DNA from: CAZNPH01 sp964574985
GTDB lineage: Bacteria; Bacteroidota; Bacteroidia; Bacteroidales; SM23-62
Length of the DNA stretch: 64,000 nucleotides
Direction: 5' to 3'
NCBI GenBank assembly: GCA_964574985.1
Contig: CAZNPH010000004.1
Span: forward strand, 62,001-126,000
Each line of letters begins with the position of its first letter. Position 1 is the stretch's first letter. The translations under genes were made by a program, and so were the position numbers. The notes beneath the pieces were generated by a model. That model ran no database searches. It had not been told where the DNA came from and saw only the letters and a program-made list of their open reading frames with translations. Positions 1 to 7,966 of the stretch are shown piece after piece.

Positions 1-604
1 GCTGAACTTCCTCATTGGGGAAACGCAGGGCGGAATAGGGTATTTTCATTTCTGCCGCCCATCCGTTCCTGTGTATTTTTACGCTGCTGTCCCAGACCGC
101 GTCCCAATCCCTGTCTTCCCGGTCATACCGGCCGCCACTGGCAGATTTAATATCTACCTGCACTCCTGCAGCGGTCACATAGAAGCCGAATGCATTCATG
201 GCATCATTGAAAGGGTCAATATTCAAACCAAAATAATCCGTTGTGGAGAACCGGTCCCTCTTGCTCAGGTATCTCCTGATGCTGTCAGGGGAGTAATCAT
301 ACATCATGGCACCCACGTACAATGCTTCGTCATCGTACAGGAACCTGACCATGTTCCTGAAGCTGGCGGGGAGACCGTTGTAAGGCCGGACCCTCATGAA
401 ATCGCTGGCTACGGGGACATTTTCCCAGACTTTGTCAGACAGATTCCCGTCTATCCTGGGAGGGGCATCGGCATAAACGGCGATTGCCTGTTTTTTCTGT
501 GTAACAGGTGATATCTTCTTCTTAACAACTTGTGCATGGATTGACAATGTACTGAAAAAAATCATTCCGAAAACCCATGATTTTTCAATTGTTAAAATGT
601 TCAT
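1..604 (-). CDS. CBM9-like / DUF5916 family protein, N-terminal part only
   Basis: The minus strand is open from an ATG at 604 to the window edge, giving about 201 residues of a protein that continues outside. Residues 1-24 look like a signal peptide ending in SIHAQ. A CBM9-like carbohydrate-binding region follows, with the typical opening APPRIDGNLSDKVWE and later FLYDDEALYVGAMMYD. In full-length family members this domain precedes a large DUF5916 outer-membrane barrel, which cannot be seen here. The gene lies 20 bp downstream of the prohibitin-like gene on the same strand and may share its transcript. The family is often found in marine Bacteroidota. The exact substrate is unknown. Confidence 0.75.
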   Translation of the reverse strand, partial: MNILTIEKSWVFGMIFFSTLSIHAQVVKKKISPVTQKKQAIAVYADAPPRIDGNLSDKVWENVPVASDFMRVRPYNGLPASFRNMVRFLYDDEALYVGAMMYDYSPDSIRRYLSKRDRFSTTDYFGLNIDPFNDAMNAFGFYVTAAGVQVDIKSASGGRYDREDRDWDAVWDSSVKIHRNGWAAEMKIPYSALRFPNEEVQ

Positions 605-624
605 GAAGAGGATGAATAATCACA

Positions 625-1437
625 TCAATTATTGCCCAGAATAAGGGGCAATCCCTCTTTTCCGCTGCCGATTACGATGACCTTGGTATTGGGGGATTTG
701 GACATTTCCAGCGTGGCATCAATGCCCCTTTGCCTGAGAATATTGTCTGACAGACTCCGGGTAATGATCCGGTTGTAATTGGAGATCCCTTCGGCCTCTA
801 TCCTTTTTCTTTCTGCTTCGCTTTTTTCCTTTTCCAGCCGGAATTGATATGCAAGTGCTTCCTGTTCCTGCTTCAGTTTGTTCTCAATGGCCTGCTTGAT
901 CTGTTCGGGCAGGTTGATGGAACGGATCAATAATGCGGTCATCAAAATATTGTTTTCCCTCAACACCACGGCCGTCTCATTGATTATGGCCGCTTCCACC
1001 TCATTTCTTTTTGTTGAATAGATTTCTTCCGCGGTATATCGCCCGGTGACTTTTCTGACCGATGAACGGACTTCGGGAATTACGATCTGATTGATATAGT
1101 TTTTCCCAAAGATTTCGTGGAGGTAACCAATCCTGTTGTAAATGGGATTGAACCGGACGGAAACATCCACATTGATGGAAAGACCGTTCTTGTCCAGGAC
1201 ATCCATGGTCTCTTCGATTTTCTGCTCCCTGACATTATAACGGATCATTTCGTTCCACGGAGAAATCATTTTTAAACCGGGCTCCAGAACAATTTCCTTA
1301 TTCAGTGAACCGGTAAGGGTTTGAAAAATAACCCCCCGCTCACCGGGTTTCAGCACGTAGAACATCCTGCTGCTGAAGATCAGTACCAGGACAACTACAA
1401 CAATGAGTAATATGATCAGTTTCTGATTCAGTTTCAT
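625..1437 (-). CDS. Prohibitin-like SPFH-domain membrane protein
   Basis: This is a 270-residue protein with one N-terminal membrane segment (residues about 7-28). The SPFH/band-7 domain (about 28-200) contains the prohibitin-like stretches LKPGERGVIFQTLTG and RSSVRKVTGRYTAEEIYS, followed by a charged helical region rich in E, K and R (about 195-225) that should form a coiled coil. Such proteins form large ring-like membrane assemblies and are thought to scaffold membrane proteases or protein complexes. Prohibitins are usually about 270-290 residues, so it is complete. A precise role in this organism cannot be read from the neighbours. Confidence 0.85.
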   Translation of the reverse strand: MKLNQKLIILLIVVVVLVLIFSSRMFYVLKPGERGVIFQTLTGSLNKEIVLEPGLKMISPWNEMIRYNVREQKIEETMDVLDKNGLSINVDVSVRFNPIYNRIGYLHEIFGKNYINQIVIPEVRSSVRKVTGRYTAEEIYSTKRNEVEAAIINETAVVLRENNILMTALLIRSINLPEQIKQAIENKLKQEQEALAYQFRLEKEKSEAERKRIEAEGISNYNRIITRSLSDNILRQRGIDATLEMSKSPNTKVIVIGSGKEGLPLILGNN

Positions 1438-1506
1438 CCTATTAATATTTTAGTTATACTTATTTGTTTGTTACAATATCAGTTCAGATACATTAATTTT
1501 TTGTTG

Positions 1507-1580
1507 CCGGCCTCTCAGAGGCTGTCCGTGGTCATGGCCGGCGAACCCCCATTTGTCTTCAACCGGCGGTCTGCCGCCGG
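1507..1580. repeat. Cluster of GC-rich inverted repeats in AT-rich spacer
   Basis: CCGGCGG (1563-1569) and CCGCCGG (1574-1580) form a perfect 7-bp stem with a TCTG loop. Upstream, CCTCT and AGAGG flank a single base around 1510-1520, and two GCCGGC copies bracket about 35 bp. No T-run follows on either strand, so these are not simple terminators. They could be a small structured RNA, a protein-binding element or a relic. The function is not known. Confidence 0.4.
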
Positions 1581-1726
1581 ACCAGTGACGGGGTTTCAAT
1601 GCAAAATTGCTAAATTAAATTGATTTATCCAGATATTTGCATCCCTTTTATCCCGGATACTGAAAGGTTATTAACAAATATACAACCAAAACTTTACAGA
1701 TTCTGAATAAATAATCGGTTGGAACC

Positions 1727-1757
1727 TTGCGGTTTCAACTGCTTGGTCATATTTTTA
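1727..1757 (+). promoter_or_regulatory. Putative Bacteroidota-type promoter of the SirB1-like gene
   Basis: A TTG at 1727-1729 is separated by 20 bp from TATTTTTA (1750-1757). This is close to the -33 TTTG / -7 TAnnTTTG arrangement used by the primary sigma factor of Bacteroidota, with one mismatch in the -7 box. Transcription would start around 1764, just upstream of the TTG start codon at 1779. Confidence 0.4.
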
Positions 1758-1778
1758 CCAGCAACAAAAAGATGAAGC

Positions 1779-2663
1779 TTGGATGCACAAAAAATCAGGG
1801 CTCTGATCCATTTGCTGGACGATCCGAGTCATGAAGTTTCCTTTGCTGTAATGGAAAACCTGTTGGTTGAGGGGCCGGTCATTCTCCCCGAGCTGGAAAA
1901 AGCATTGGAGAAATGTCATGAACAGGTTATCCGGGAAAGGATTGAAGACATCATGCTCAGGGTCCGTTTCGGCTCTGCCCGATCGGCTCTTCTAAAATGG
2001 ACCGGAACCGGAGCAAAAGATATTATAACCGGTTCATGGCTTGTGGCAAGACATCAGTATTTCGATCTCACACGAAAGGAAATTGAAGAACAAATCAATT
2101 GTATCAGCCGTGATGTTTGGATAGAACTGAACCATAATCTGACCGCCATCGAAAAAGTAAAAATCCTGAACCATATCATTTTCAAAGAACATCATTTTTC
2201 CGGGGACTCTTCCGATTTTTTCAATCCGCAAAATTCCTACATCAACAAGGTATTGTCAAACCGCAAGGGCAATCCGGTGACTTTGGGCATTATTTATATG
2301 GGTATTGCCCGGAAACTGGATATTCCTGTATTCGGGGTGAACCTCCCCAGGAACTTCTTACTTGCTTACCGGGCAGAACCGGATGAAATCAGCGAAGATA
2401 AATACTTTACACGTGATGTTTTGTTTTATATCAATCCCTTTCAATCCGGTGCCCTCCTTGGAAGAAAAGAAATCGACATTTTCCTGGACAAACAGGAAAT
2501 ACCCCATGATCCATCATACTATGCCCCCTGTTCCAATCAACAGATCATTCACAGGCTCATTACAAACCTGATTTTCTCATACAAAAGGCTTCAAAACAGG
2601 GAAAAAACAGAGCAATTTCAAATGTTGTTAAGCCAAATGAAAAAAAAGGGGGAAAAGGGCTGA
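1779..2663 (+). CDS. SirB1-like transglutaminase-fold protein
   Basis: This is a 294-residue protein with an N-terminal helical repeat-like part (about 1-95) and a transglutaminase-like core of the SirB1/Transglut_core2 type (about 110-260). The core shows the usual signature: YINKVLSNRKGNPVTLGI, then YMGIARKLDIPVFGVNLP and RNFLLAY. The classical catalytic Cys-His-Asp triad is not obvious, which is common in this family, so peptidase activity is doubtful. The reading frame starts with TTG at 1779. The upstream in-frame stop at 1773 excludes an earlier start, and the nearby ATGs are out of frame. It ends 4 bp before the converging epimerase gene. Confidence 0.8.
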   Translation: MDAQKIRALIHLLDDPSHEVSFAVMENLLVEGPVILPELEKALEKCHEQVIRERIEDIMLRVRFGSARSALLKWTGTGAKDIITGSWLVARHQYFDLTRKEIEEQINCISRDVWIELNHNLTAIEKVKILNHIIFKEHHFSGDSSDFFNPQNSYINKVLSNRKGNPVTLGIIYMGIARKLDIPVFGVNLPRNFLLAYRAEPDEISEDKYFTRDVLFYINPFQSGALLGRKEIDIFLDKQEIPHDPSYYAPCSNQQIIHRLITNLIFSYKRLQNREKTEQFQMLLSQMKKKGEKG

Positions 2664-2667
2664 TAAT

Positions 2668-3741
2668 TTAATCTGTGTAGAATTCCCTGTACCATTTGAC
2701 AAAATTGCGTACTCCCTTTTCTACCGGGGTGGCCGGACAGTAGTCAAAATGCTCTGTCAGGTCAGTTACATCCGCCCAGGTTTTCTGCACATCCCCGGGT
2801 TGCATGGGTTTCATGTTCATAATGGCTTTTTTCCCTGCAGCTTTCTCGATGGATTCAATAAAGGTCATCAAGTTCACCGGTTTGTTGTTGCCGATGTTGT
2901 AAATGCGATAGGGTGCAGTGGAACTGGCCGGATCAGGGTCGGTGGGATCCCAATCCGGGTTGCTCTCCGGAGGATCTTTCATGACATTCAGCATGCCCTC
3001 CGCAATATCGTCCACATAGGTAAAATCCCTTTCCATGTTCCCCCTGTTGAATACCTCGATGGGATCGCCCGCAAGTATGGCTTTGGTAAAAATGAACAAG
3101 GCCATATCGGGTCTACCCCAGGGCCCGTATACGGTAAAAAAGCGGAGTCCGGTTACAGGTATATTATATAAGTAACTGTATGTGTGGGCCATGAGTTCAT
3201 TGCTCTTCTTGGTGGCGGCGTAGAGACTGACCGGATGATCAACATTGGCATGGACCGAAAACGGCATTTTCTGGTTCATTCCATATACACTGGAACTTGA
3301 TGCGTATAGAAGATGTTTGACCGGATGATGACGGCAGGATTCAAGCAGGTTCAGGAATCCCCTGACATTGCTGTCAACATATACGTGCGGATGACTGATG
3401 CTGTACCTTACACCGGCCTGGGCTGCAAGATGAATGACATGGTCATACCGGTTGTTCATGAAAAGATTCTGCAGAACAGGCTGATTGCCGAGATCGGCTT
3501 TGACAAAATAATAATTCTCGTGCAAAATGCTTTGAACCGGAACATTCTCCCGTATATTATTTTTCAGTATGCCGGTTTCCTTCAGACGGGCGTATTTGAG
3601 ATCGATGTCGTAATACTCATTGATGTTGTCGAATCCGGTTACATTATAACCCAGTTCAATAAGTCTCCGAATAAAATGAAATCCGATAAAACCGGCCGCC
3701 CCGGTTACAAAACAATGATTTCTTCTATTTCTATTTTGCAT
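2668..3741 (-). CDS. NAD-dependent sugar-nucleotide epimerase (UDP-glucuronate 4-epimerase type)
   Basis: This short-chain dehydrogenase/reductase-type epimerase shows the Rossmann glycine motif GAAGFIG near the N-terminus, the catalytic YxxxK as YAATKK, and SSSSVYG as the conserved serine region. The insert KYARLKETGILK and the FFTVYGPWGRPDMALFIFTKAI stretch (given here as its family hallmark) are typical of UDP-glucuronate 4-epimerases such as CapI. The likely reaction is interconversion of UDP-glucuronate and UDP-galacturonate for surface polysaccharide. I chose the ATG at 3741 (357 residues), which overlaps the end of rny by 11 bp. An ATG at 3762 would add seven residues. The exact substrate is inferred. 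Confidence 0.82.
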   Translation of the reverse strand: MQNRNRRNHCFVTGAAGFIGFHFIRRLIELGYNVTGFDNINEYYDIDLKYARLKETGILKNNIRENVPVQSILHENYYFVKADLGNQPVLQNLFMNNRYDHVIHLAAQAGVRYSISHPHVYVDSNVRGFLNLLESCRHHPVKHLLYASSSSVYGMNQKMPFSVHANVDHPVSLYAATKKSNELMAHTYSYLYNIPVTGLRFFTVYGPWGRPDMALFIFTKAILAGDPIEVFNRGNMERDFTYVDDIAEGMLNVMKDPPESNPDWDPTDPDPASSTAPYRIYNIGNNKPVNLMTFIESIEKAAGKKAIMNMKPMQPGDVQKTWADVTDLTEHFDYCPATPVEKGVRNFVKWYREFYTD

Positions 3742-5266
3742 AGGATACGGCTCGTGTTTCACGGATCACGGATATCTTAACCTGACCCGGATAGGTCATC
3801 TCATCCTGGATTTTTTTGGCTATTTCGAATGAAAGTCCTTCGGCCTCCTTATCACTTACTTTGTCACTTCCGACAATCACCCGCAGTTCCCTTCCGGCCT
3901 GGATCGCATAGGTCTTTGTAACTCCAGGATAAGCCAGCGCCACAGCCTCGAGCTCTTTCAGCCTTTTGATATAAGACTCAACAACCTCTCTCCGTGCACC
4001 AGGCCTGGCTCCCGAAATGGCATCACAAACCTGGACGATGGGGGCAATCAGGGTGTTCATTTCAGATTCATCATGATGCGCACCGATGGCGTTACACACT
4101 TCGGGGTTCTCCTTGTATTTTTCCGCAAGTTTCATTCCCAGTATTGCATGTGGAAGCTCAGGTTCGTCATCAGGTACTTTTCCAATATCATGCAGGAGTC
4201 CGGCCCGCTTGGCTATTTTTGCATTTAAAGCCAGTTCGGCTGCCATGACCGCACACAAATTGGCCACTTCCCTTGAATGCTGTAACAGGTTCTGACCGTA
4301 TGATGAACGGTATTTCATCTTCCCGATCAGTCTGATCAATTCAGGATGCATTCCGTGTATACCCAGATCAATGGCCGTTCTTTTACCGATTTCAACAATT
4401 TCATCCTCAATCTGCTTTTTGGTTTTTTCCACCACTTCTTCAATGCGGGCAGGATGGATCCTTCCGTCGGCAACAAGCTGATGAAGAGCAATCCGGGCTA
4501 TTTCACGGCGGACAGGATCAAAACCTGAAAGAATAATGGCCTCGGGCGTATCATCAACAACGATCTCAATGCCCGTTGCTGCCTCCAGGGCCCGGATATT
4601 CCTCCCTTCGCGGCCAATAATCCTTCCCTTTATTTCGTCATTGTCAATGTTAAAAACCGTGACGGAGTTTTCAATGGCTGTTTCAGTAGCAACACGCTGA
4701 ATGGTTTCAACGACTATTTTTCTTGCTTCCCTGCTGGCGGTCATCTTGGCTTCATCCACGATCTCGTTGATCAATGACATGGCTTCGGTTTTGGCTTCAT
4801 CCCTGAGTGAATCAACCAGTTGTTTTCTGGCATCTTCAGCAGAAAGTCCTGAAATGGTTTCCAATTGCTCAACCTGCTGTTGGTGTGATTTTTCCAGCTC
4901 TTCCTTCCGTTTATTGATCAATTCAAGCTGGACATTCAGATTTTCCCTGATCAACTCATTTTCCTTGTTTTTTTTATGGAATTCTTCATATTTCTGAGAA
5001 AGGGCCGCTTCTTTCTGCTTCAACCGGTTTTCCGCGCTTGAAATCCGATCATTTTTTTCGTGAATGACTTTCTCGTGCTCGGTTTTAAGCTGAAGAAATT
5101 TCTCCTTGGCCTGCAGAATCTTCTCCTTCCTGATGACTTCTGCTTCAATTTCTGCATCGCGGATAATATTCGTGCTTTTTCTTCTCAGAGAAAGCCGGAT
5201 AATAAAGTAGGTCCCGAAGACCCCTGCCAGAAGGACTGCAACTACAATAATAATATATAAGAACAT
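3731..5266 (-). CDS. rny: Ribonuclease Y
   Basis: This is a 511-residue membrane-anchored endoribonuclease that initiates mRNA decay. An N-terminal membrane helix (about 2-24) is followed by a long coiled coil (about 30-190) rich in E, K, Q and R. The KH RNA-binding domain contains the motif GRIIGREGRNIRALE, and the HD hydrolase domain contains HSREVANLC and the metal-binding LLHDIGK. The C-terminus ends in the usual PGQVKISVIRE region. Length and domain order match the family. It follows the 6S RNA and zapA on the same strand. Its stop codon lies inside the start of the downstream epimerase gene, suggesting translational coupling. Confidence 0.97.
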   Translation of the reverse strand: MFLYIIIVVAVLLAGVFGTYFIIRLSLRRKSTNIIRDAEIEAEVIRKEKILQAKEKFLQLKTEHEKVIHEKNDRISSAENRLKQKEAALSQKYEEFHKKNKENELIRENLNVQLELINKRKEELEKSHQQQVEQLETISGLSAEDARKQLVDSLRDEAKTEAMSLINEIVDEAKMTASREARKIVVETIQRVATETAIENSVTVFNIDNDEIKGRIIGREGRNIRALEAATGIEIVVDDTPEAIILSGFDPVRREIARIALHQLVADGRIHPARIEEVVEKTKKQIEDEIVEIGKRTAIDLGIHGMHPELIRLIGKMKYRSSYGQNLLQHSREVANLCAVMAAELALNAKIAKRAGLLHDIGKVPDDEPELPHAILGMKLAEKYKENPEVCNAIGAHHDESEMNTLIAPIVQVCDAISGARPGARREVVESYIKRLKELEAVALAYPGVTKTYAIQAGRELRVIVGSDKVSDKEAEGLSFEIAKKIQDEMTYPGQVKISVIRETRAVSYAK

Positions 5267-5290
5267 GGCAGTAATATTAAAGGGTTATAA

Positions 5291-5490
5291 TAAAAAACCC
5301 GCATGCTTCCCCAAAATTTTAGAAAACCCCTATTCGACATGGGTGGAGCTGCCATTCTACCTCAAACTTCCTCTGTCTTTTTGCAAAGATTCCTGAAAAA
5401 TCAGGAATGAGGCCTGCTTTTAATAGAATGAACCCGGCTCCAATTTATTAAGTGTTGAGTTTCAAAATATTTGAAGAAACAATGCGGGCT
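5291..5490 (-). ncRNA. ssrS: 6S RNA candidate between zapA and rny
   Basis: Read on the minus strand, about 200 nt fold into one long interrupted hairpin. The closing stem pairs the complements of 5482-5488 and 5298-5304 (7 bp, perfect) and extends into weaker AU pairing. After a large, mostly unpaired central bubble, 5437-5441 pairs with 5345-5349 (5 bp) and 5424-5430 with 5353-5359 (7 bp). The apical hairpin 5401-5408 / 5389-5396 (8 bp) has a 4-nt loop. The 3' side of the closing stem runs into a T-run (complement of 5291-5297). Length, single-hairpin shape with central bubble, and the location next to zapA are hallmarks of 6S RNA, which sequesters RNA polymerase. No covariance search was done. 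Confidence 0.78.
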
Positions 5491-5519
5491 GTATCTTTCC
5501 GTATGTATAAGAACGTATA

Positions 5520-5819
5520 TTACTCTTCCCTGAGATAGACATCCAATTCCTGATCCAACTCCCTCAAATCTTCCAAAACCGGCGAAACATCGGTTTTTTC
5601 TTCATGTTCAATTACCCTGATCACATATTGCAGAGCAGCCATGGCCAGAAAATCCTGGGTGTCCTTGTCGGCATATTTCTGCTTATATTGTAACAATTTT
5701 TCATTGATCATCCTGGCCGCCTTCCTTATTTTTTCCTCACGGTTCCTTTCAATTTTCAAAGGGTAAAACCTGTCTGCGATATTGATCCTGATGGACTGCT
5801 TTTCTTCCATAAAAATCAA
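5520..5819 (-). CDS. zapA: Cell division protein ZapA
   Basis: This is a 99-residue ZapA-family protein. The N-terminal beta-hairpin region carries IRINIADRFYPLKI, followed by the EEKIRKAARMINEKL helix and a C-terminal coiled-coil helix, as in known ZapA proteins. ZapA bundles and stabilises FtsZ filaments at the division site. It is the second gene after the small coiled-coil protein (4-bp gap) and precedes the 6S RNA and rny, an arrangement common in Bacteroidota. Confidence 0.9.
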   Translation of the reverse strand: MIFMEEKQSIRINIADRFYPLKIERNREEKIRKAARMINEKLLQYKQKYADKDTQDFLAMAALQYVIRVIEHEEKTDVSPVLEDLRELDQELDVYLREE

Positions 5820-5823
5820 TCAT

Positions 5824-6117
5824 CTACCTGTTTAAAAGAGCAATACATTTATCAATTTCCCGCACCATTCTTTTCACCTTAATTTTTGCATCATGGGTGT
5901 CATTGCTCGAATTGGTCAACGACCTGGTAATTATCAGTGTGTCGTACCTGGCTTTAAGATCAGCAATATACTGCCGGCTCTGTTTCAGCTGTGCAGACAA
6001 TTCTGCATTGGCTTTTTTCAGGGCATCCTTCTCCTGTTTGGCTTTTTCATACAAGGAAATGATCCTGCTGATCTTGCTTTTGATCGACGCCACACCATTT
6101 AGGGTTACCTCTTCCAT
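5824..6117 (-). CDS. Small coiled-coil protein upstream of zapA
   Basis: This is a 97-residue protein, almost entirely helical and charged, with a central coiled coil (about 15-65) containing EKAKQEKDALKKANAELS and QLKQSRQYIADLK. I chose the ATG at 6117 because a perfect -7 box lies at 6136-6143 and would remove the ATG at 6138 from the transcript. The gene is 4 bp upstream of zapA. A small coiled-coil protein in this position is typical of Bacteroidota and may work with ZapA in division, but that is inference from context only. I do not recognise a named family. Confidence 0.75.
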   Translation of the reverse strand: MEEVTLNGVASIKSKISRIISLYEKAKQEKDALKKANAELSAQLKQSRQYIADLKARYDTLIITRSLTNSSNDTHDAKIKVKRMVREIDKCIALLNR

Positions 6118-6135
6118 GTACAAAAATCTATAATA

Positions 6136-6143
6136 CAAATATA
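6136..6143 (-). promoter_or_regulatory. -7 box of the zapA operon
   Basis: The minus strand reads TATATTTG at 6143-6136, a perfect TAnnTTTG match, about 19 bp upstream of the chosen ATG at 6117. A convincing TTTG -33 element is not seen. Confidence 0.5.
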
Positions 6144-6244
6144 ATTGATACAGCGAATATATAAAATTCTTTGCTGCGCATTCTGAATATTGACATAAAA
6201 TATTTTTCTTTATGCAAAAGATCAGGCTCTAATGTTTTTGATCC

Positions 6245-7966
6245 ATGGGAAGGTTTTTATTGATAACCTTACTGGCTTTTTTTATCACGGACACTGTGCA
6301 TGCCCAACATGATTATTATCAGGCAGAATTCGCACCTCCCCTGAACATTGATCTGATCTTGTCAGGGAATTTCGGGGAGATCAGGACCGATCATTTTCAT
6401 TCAGGCATTGATATTAAGACACAGGGGGTTGCAGGGAAAAAGGTTTTTGCAGTGGAAAAGGGGTATATATCCAGGATCAAAATTGAGTCAGCGGGATACG
6501 GCAAAACATTATATCTTACCCATCCCAATGGATTTGTGTCTGTTTACGCGCACCTGGACCGGTTCAGGGAAGATATAGAAAAATATGTCGAATCCGTGCA
6601 ATATGAGAAAACCTGTTTCGGACTAAATCTTTATCCGGAACCGGAACGTTTCAGGATAGGCAAATCAGAGCATATTGCCTGGTCTGGCAACAGTGGATAT
6701 TCCTTCGGTCCCCATCTTCATTTTGAACTAAGAACTGCCGCACGGCAACATCCAGTAAATGCCTTGCTCTTTAATTTTGATATCCGGGACGATATTCCAC
6801 CGCAGATCCATGCATTGTATGTTTATCCCGGAAGTCCGGCAGATCAGGATCGTATACCCGCGAAGATCCGGATTTCAGGAAAAGACAACAAGCATTTCGT
6901 TGTCAAAAGCAACCCGTTAAAGATCCATGGAAAAACAGGTTTCGGTCTTCATGTATATGATCGCATGAACAAATCCCCAAACCATTGCGGGGTTTTTTCA
7001 GTGGCTGTTTTTCTTGACAGCATGATGGTATACCAGCATATTATAGACGAATTTGCCTTCAGCGAAACAAGGTATGTAAACAGTTTAATGGATTACCGGG
7101 AAAAGCAGGAAAACGGGATCAATGTGATCAAGACCTTTGTTGAACCCGGCAACCATCTGAGAATTTATAAAAAGGCCTTAAACCATGGATTGATTGAATT
7201 ACATGACGATGAAGAACATGAATTGAGATTTCTGGTCAGTGATGCACACGGAAATCAATCTGAACTGGAATGCACCATCATTCGTGCCCAACAACCTGTG
7301 ATCCAGGATGCCACGGCCGGCAAACAAACTTGCAGATCAAAAGCCCTGCCCCACTTGCCTTACAAAATGAAACATCATGGCATTGAGGCCGGTTTCCCTG
7401 CCGGTTCTTTCTATAAACCGGTTTGTCTGGATTATGCAAAATCGGAGAAACCAGAAAATGCTTTTTCCCCATTGCATCATGTACATAATGCCAATACACC
7501 CGTTCACAAACATTACCGATTATCCATACGGCCCGATTCACTTCCTGCTGAATTCAGGGAGAAAGTCTGCATTGCCCGGATTGACGAGGATGTAAATCCC
7601 GAATACGCGGGCGGCAAATGGGACCATGGAATGGTTACCACGGAAACCAGGGAATTGGGTAGTTTCTATGTGACCATCGACACAGTTGCCCCGGAGATCA
7701 ACCCCATGGATTATTCAGGCGGGGATGGATTTGTTCGCAACGGAATCATTCGTTTCAGAATAAAAGATGATTTTGCAGGGATTAGCTCTTATGACGGGTA
7801 TATTGACAACCGGTGGGTTCTGTTTGAATATGATTTCAAAAACGATCTTCTCATCCATGCACTGAATCCGGAAAGAACGGCAATAGGTCAGTCTCATCAG
7901 CTGGAGTTGTATATCACGGACGACAAAGGCAATATGTCTTTCCATTGTACTGAATTTTTCTGGTAA
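6245..7966 (+). CDS. M23 family metallopeptidase (LytM domain), secreted
   Basis: This is a 573-residue protein with a signal peptide (about 1-20, ending in VHA). The LytM/M23 peptidase domain lies at about 30-175 and contains the zinc-binding motifs HxxxD (H52 to D56, in HFHSGID) and HxH (H157, H159, in HLHFE). The remaining 400 residues contain no family I recognise but look beta-rich, with Ig-like stretches such as DTVAPEINP and FRIKDDFAGISSY. M23 enzymes cut peptidoglycan cross-bridges or act as divisome activators. It directly abuts anmK (no gap), so cell-wall turnover and recycling appear to be co-expressed. Confidence 0.88.
   Translation: MGRFLLITLLAFFITDTVHAQHDYYQAEFAPPLNIDLILSGNFGEIRTDHFHSGIDIKTQGVAGKKVFAVEKGYISRIKIESAGYGKTLYLTHPNGFVSVYAHLDRFREDIEKYVESVQYEKTCFGLNLYPEPERFRIGKSEHIAWSGNSGYSFGPHLHFELRTAARQHPVNALLFNFDIRDDIPPQIHALYVYPGSPADQDRIPAKIRISGKDNKHFVVKSNPLKIHGKTGFGLHVYDRMNKSPNHCGVFSVAVFLDSMMVYQHIIDEFAFSETRYVNSLMDYREKQENGINVIKTFVEPGNHLRIYKKALNHGLIELHDDEEHELRFLVSDAHGNQSELECTIIRAQQPVIQDATAGKQTCRSKALPHLPYKMKHHGIEAGFPAGSFYKPVCLDYAKSEKPENAFSPLHHVHNANTPVHKHYRLSIRPDSLPAEFREKVCIARIDEDVNPEYAGGKWDHGMVTTETRELGSFYVTIDTVAPEINPMDYSGGDGFVRNGIIRFRIKDDFAGISSYDGYIDNRWVLFEYDFKNDLLIHALNPERTAIGQSHQLELYITDDKGNMSFHCTEFFW

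Larger units (their letters stand above)
1438..1778. other. 341-bp divergent intergenic region
   Basis: This is the only gene-free stretch above 300 bp. It separates divergently transcribed genes and should hold both promoters. The outer parts are AT-rich, while the middle (about 1507-1615) is strikingly GC-rich and contains several small inverted repeats (described separately). An 18-bp sequence at 1469-1486 recurs with one mismatch upstream of the carotenoid operon (54772-54789). No reading frame in it looks like a gene. Confidence 0.5.

Noticed and set aside
71..511. 146-codon plus-strand open frame at the window start
   Set aside because: The opposite strand encodes a recognisable CBM9/DUF5916 N-terminus with signal peptide.
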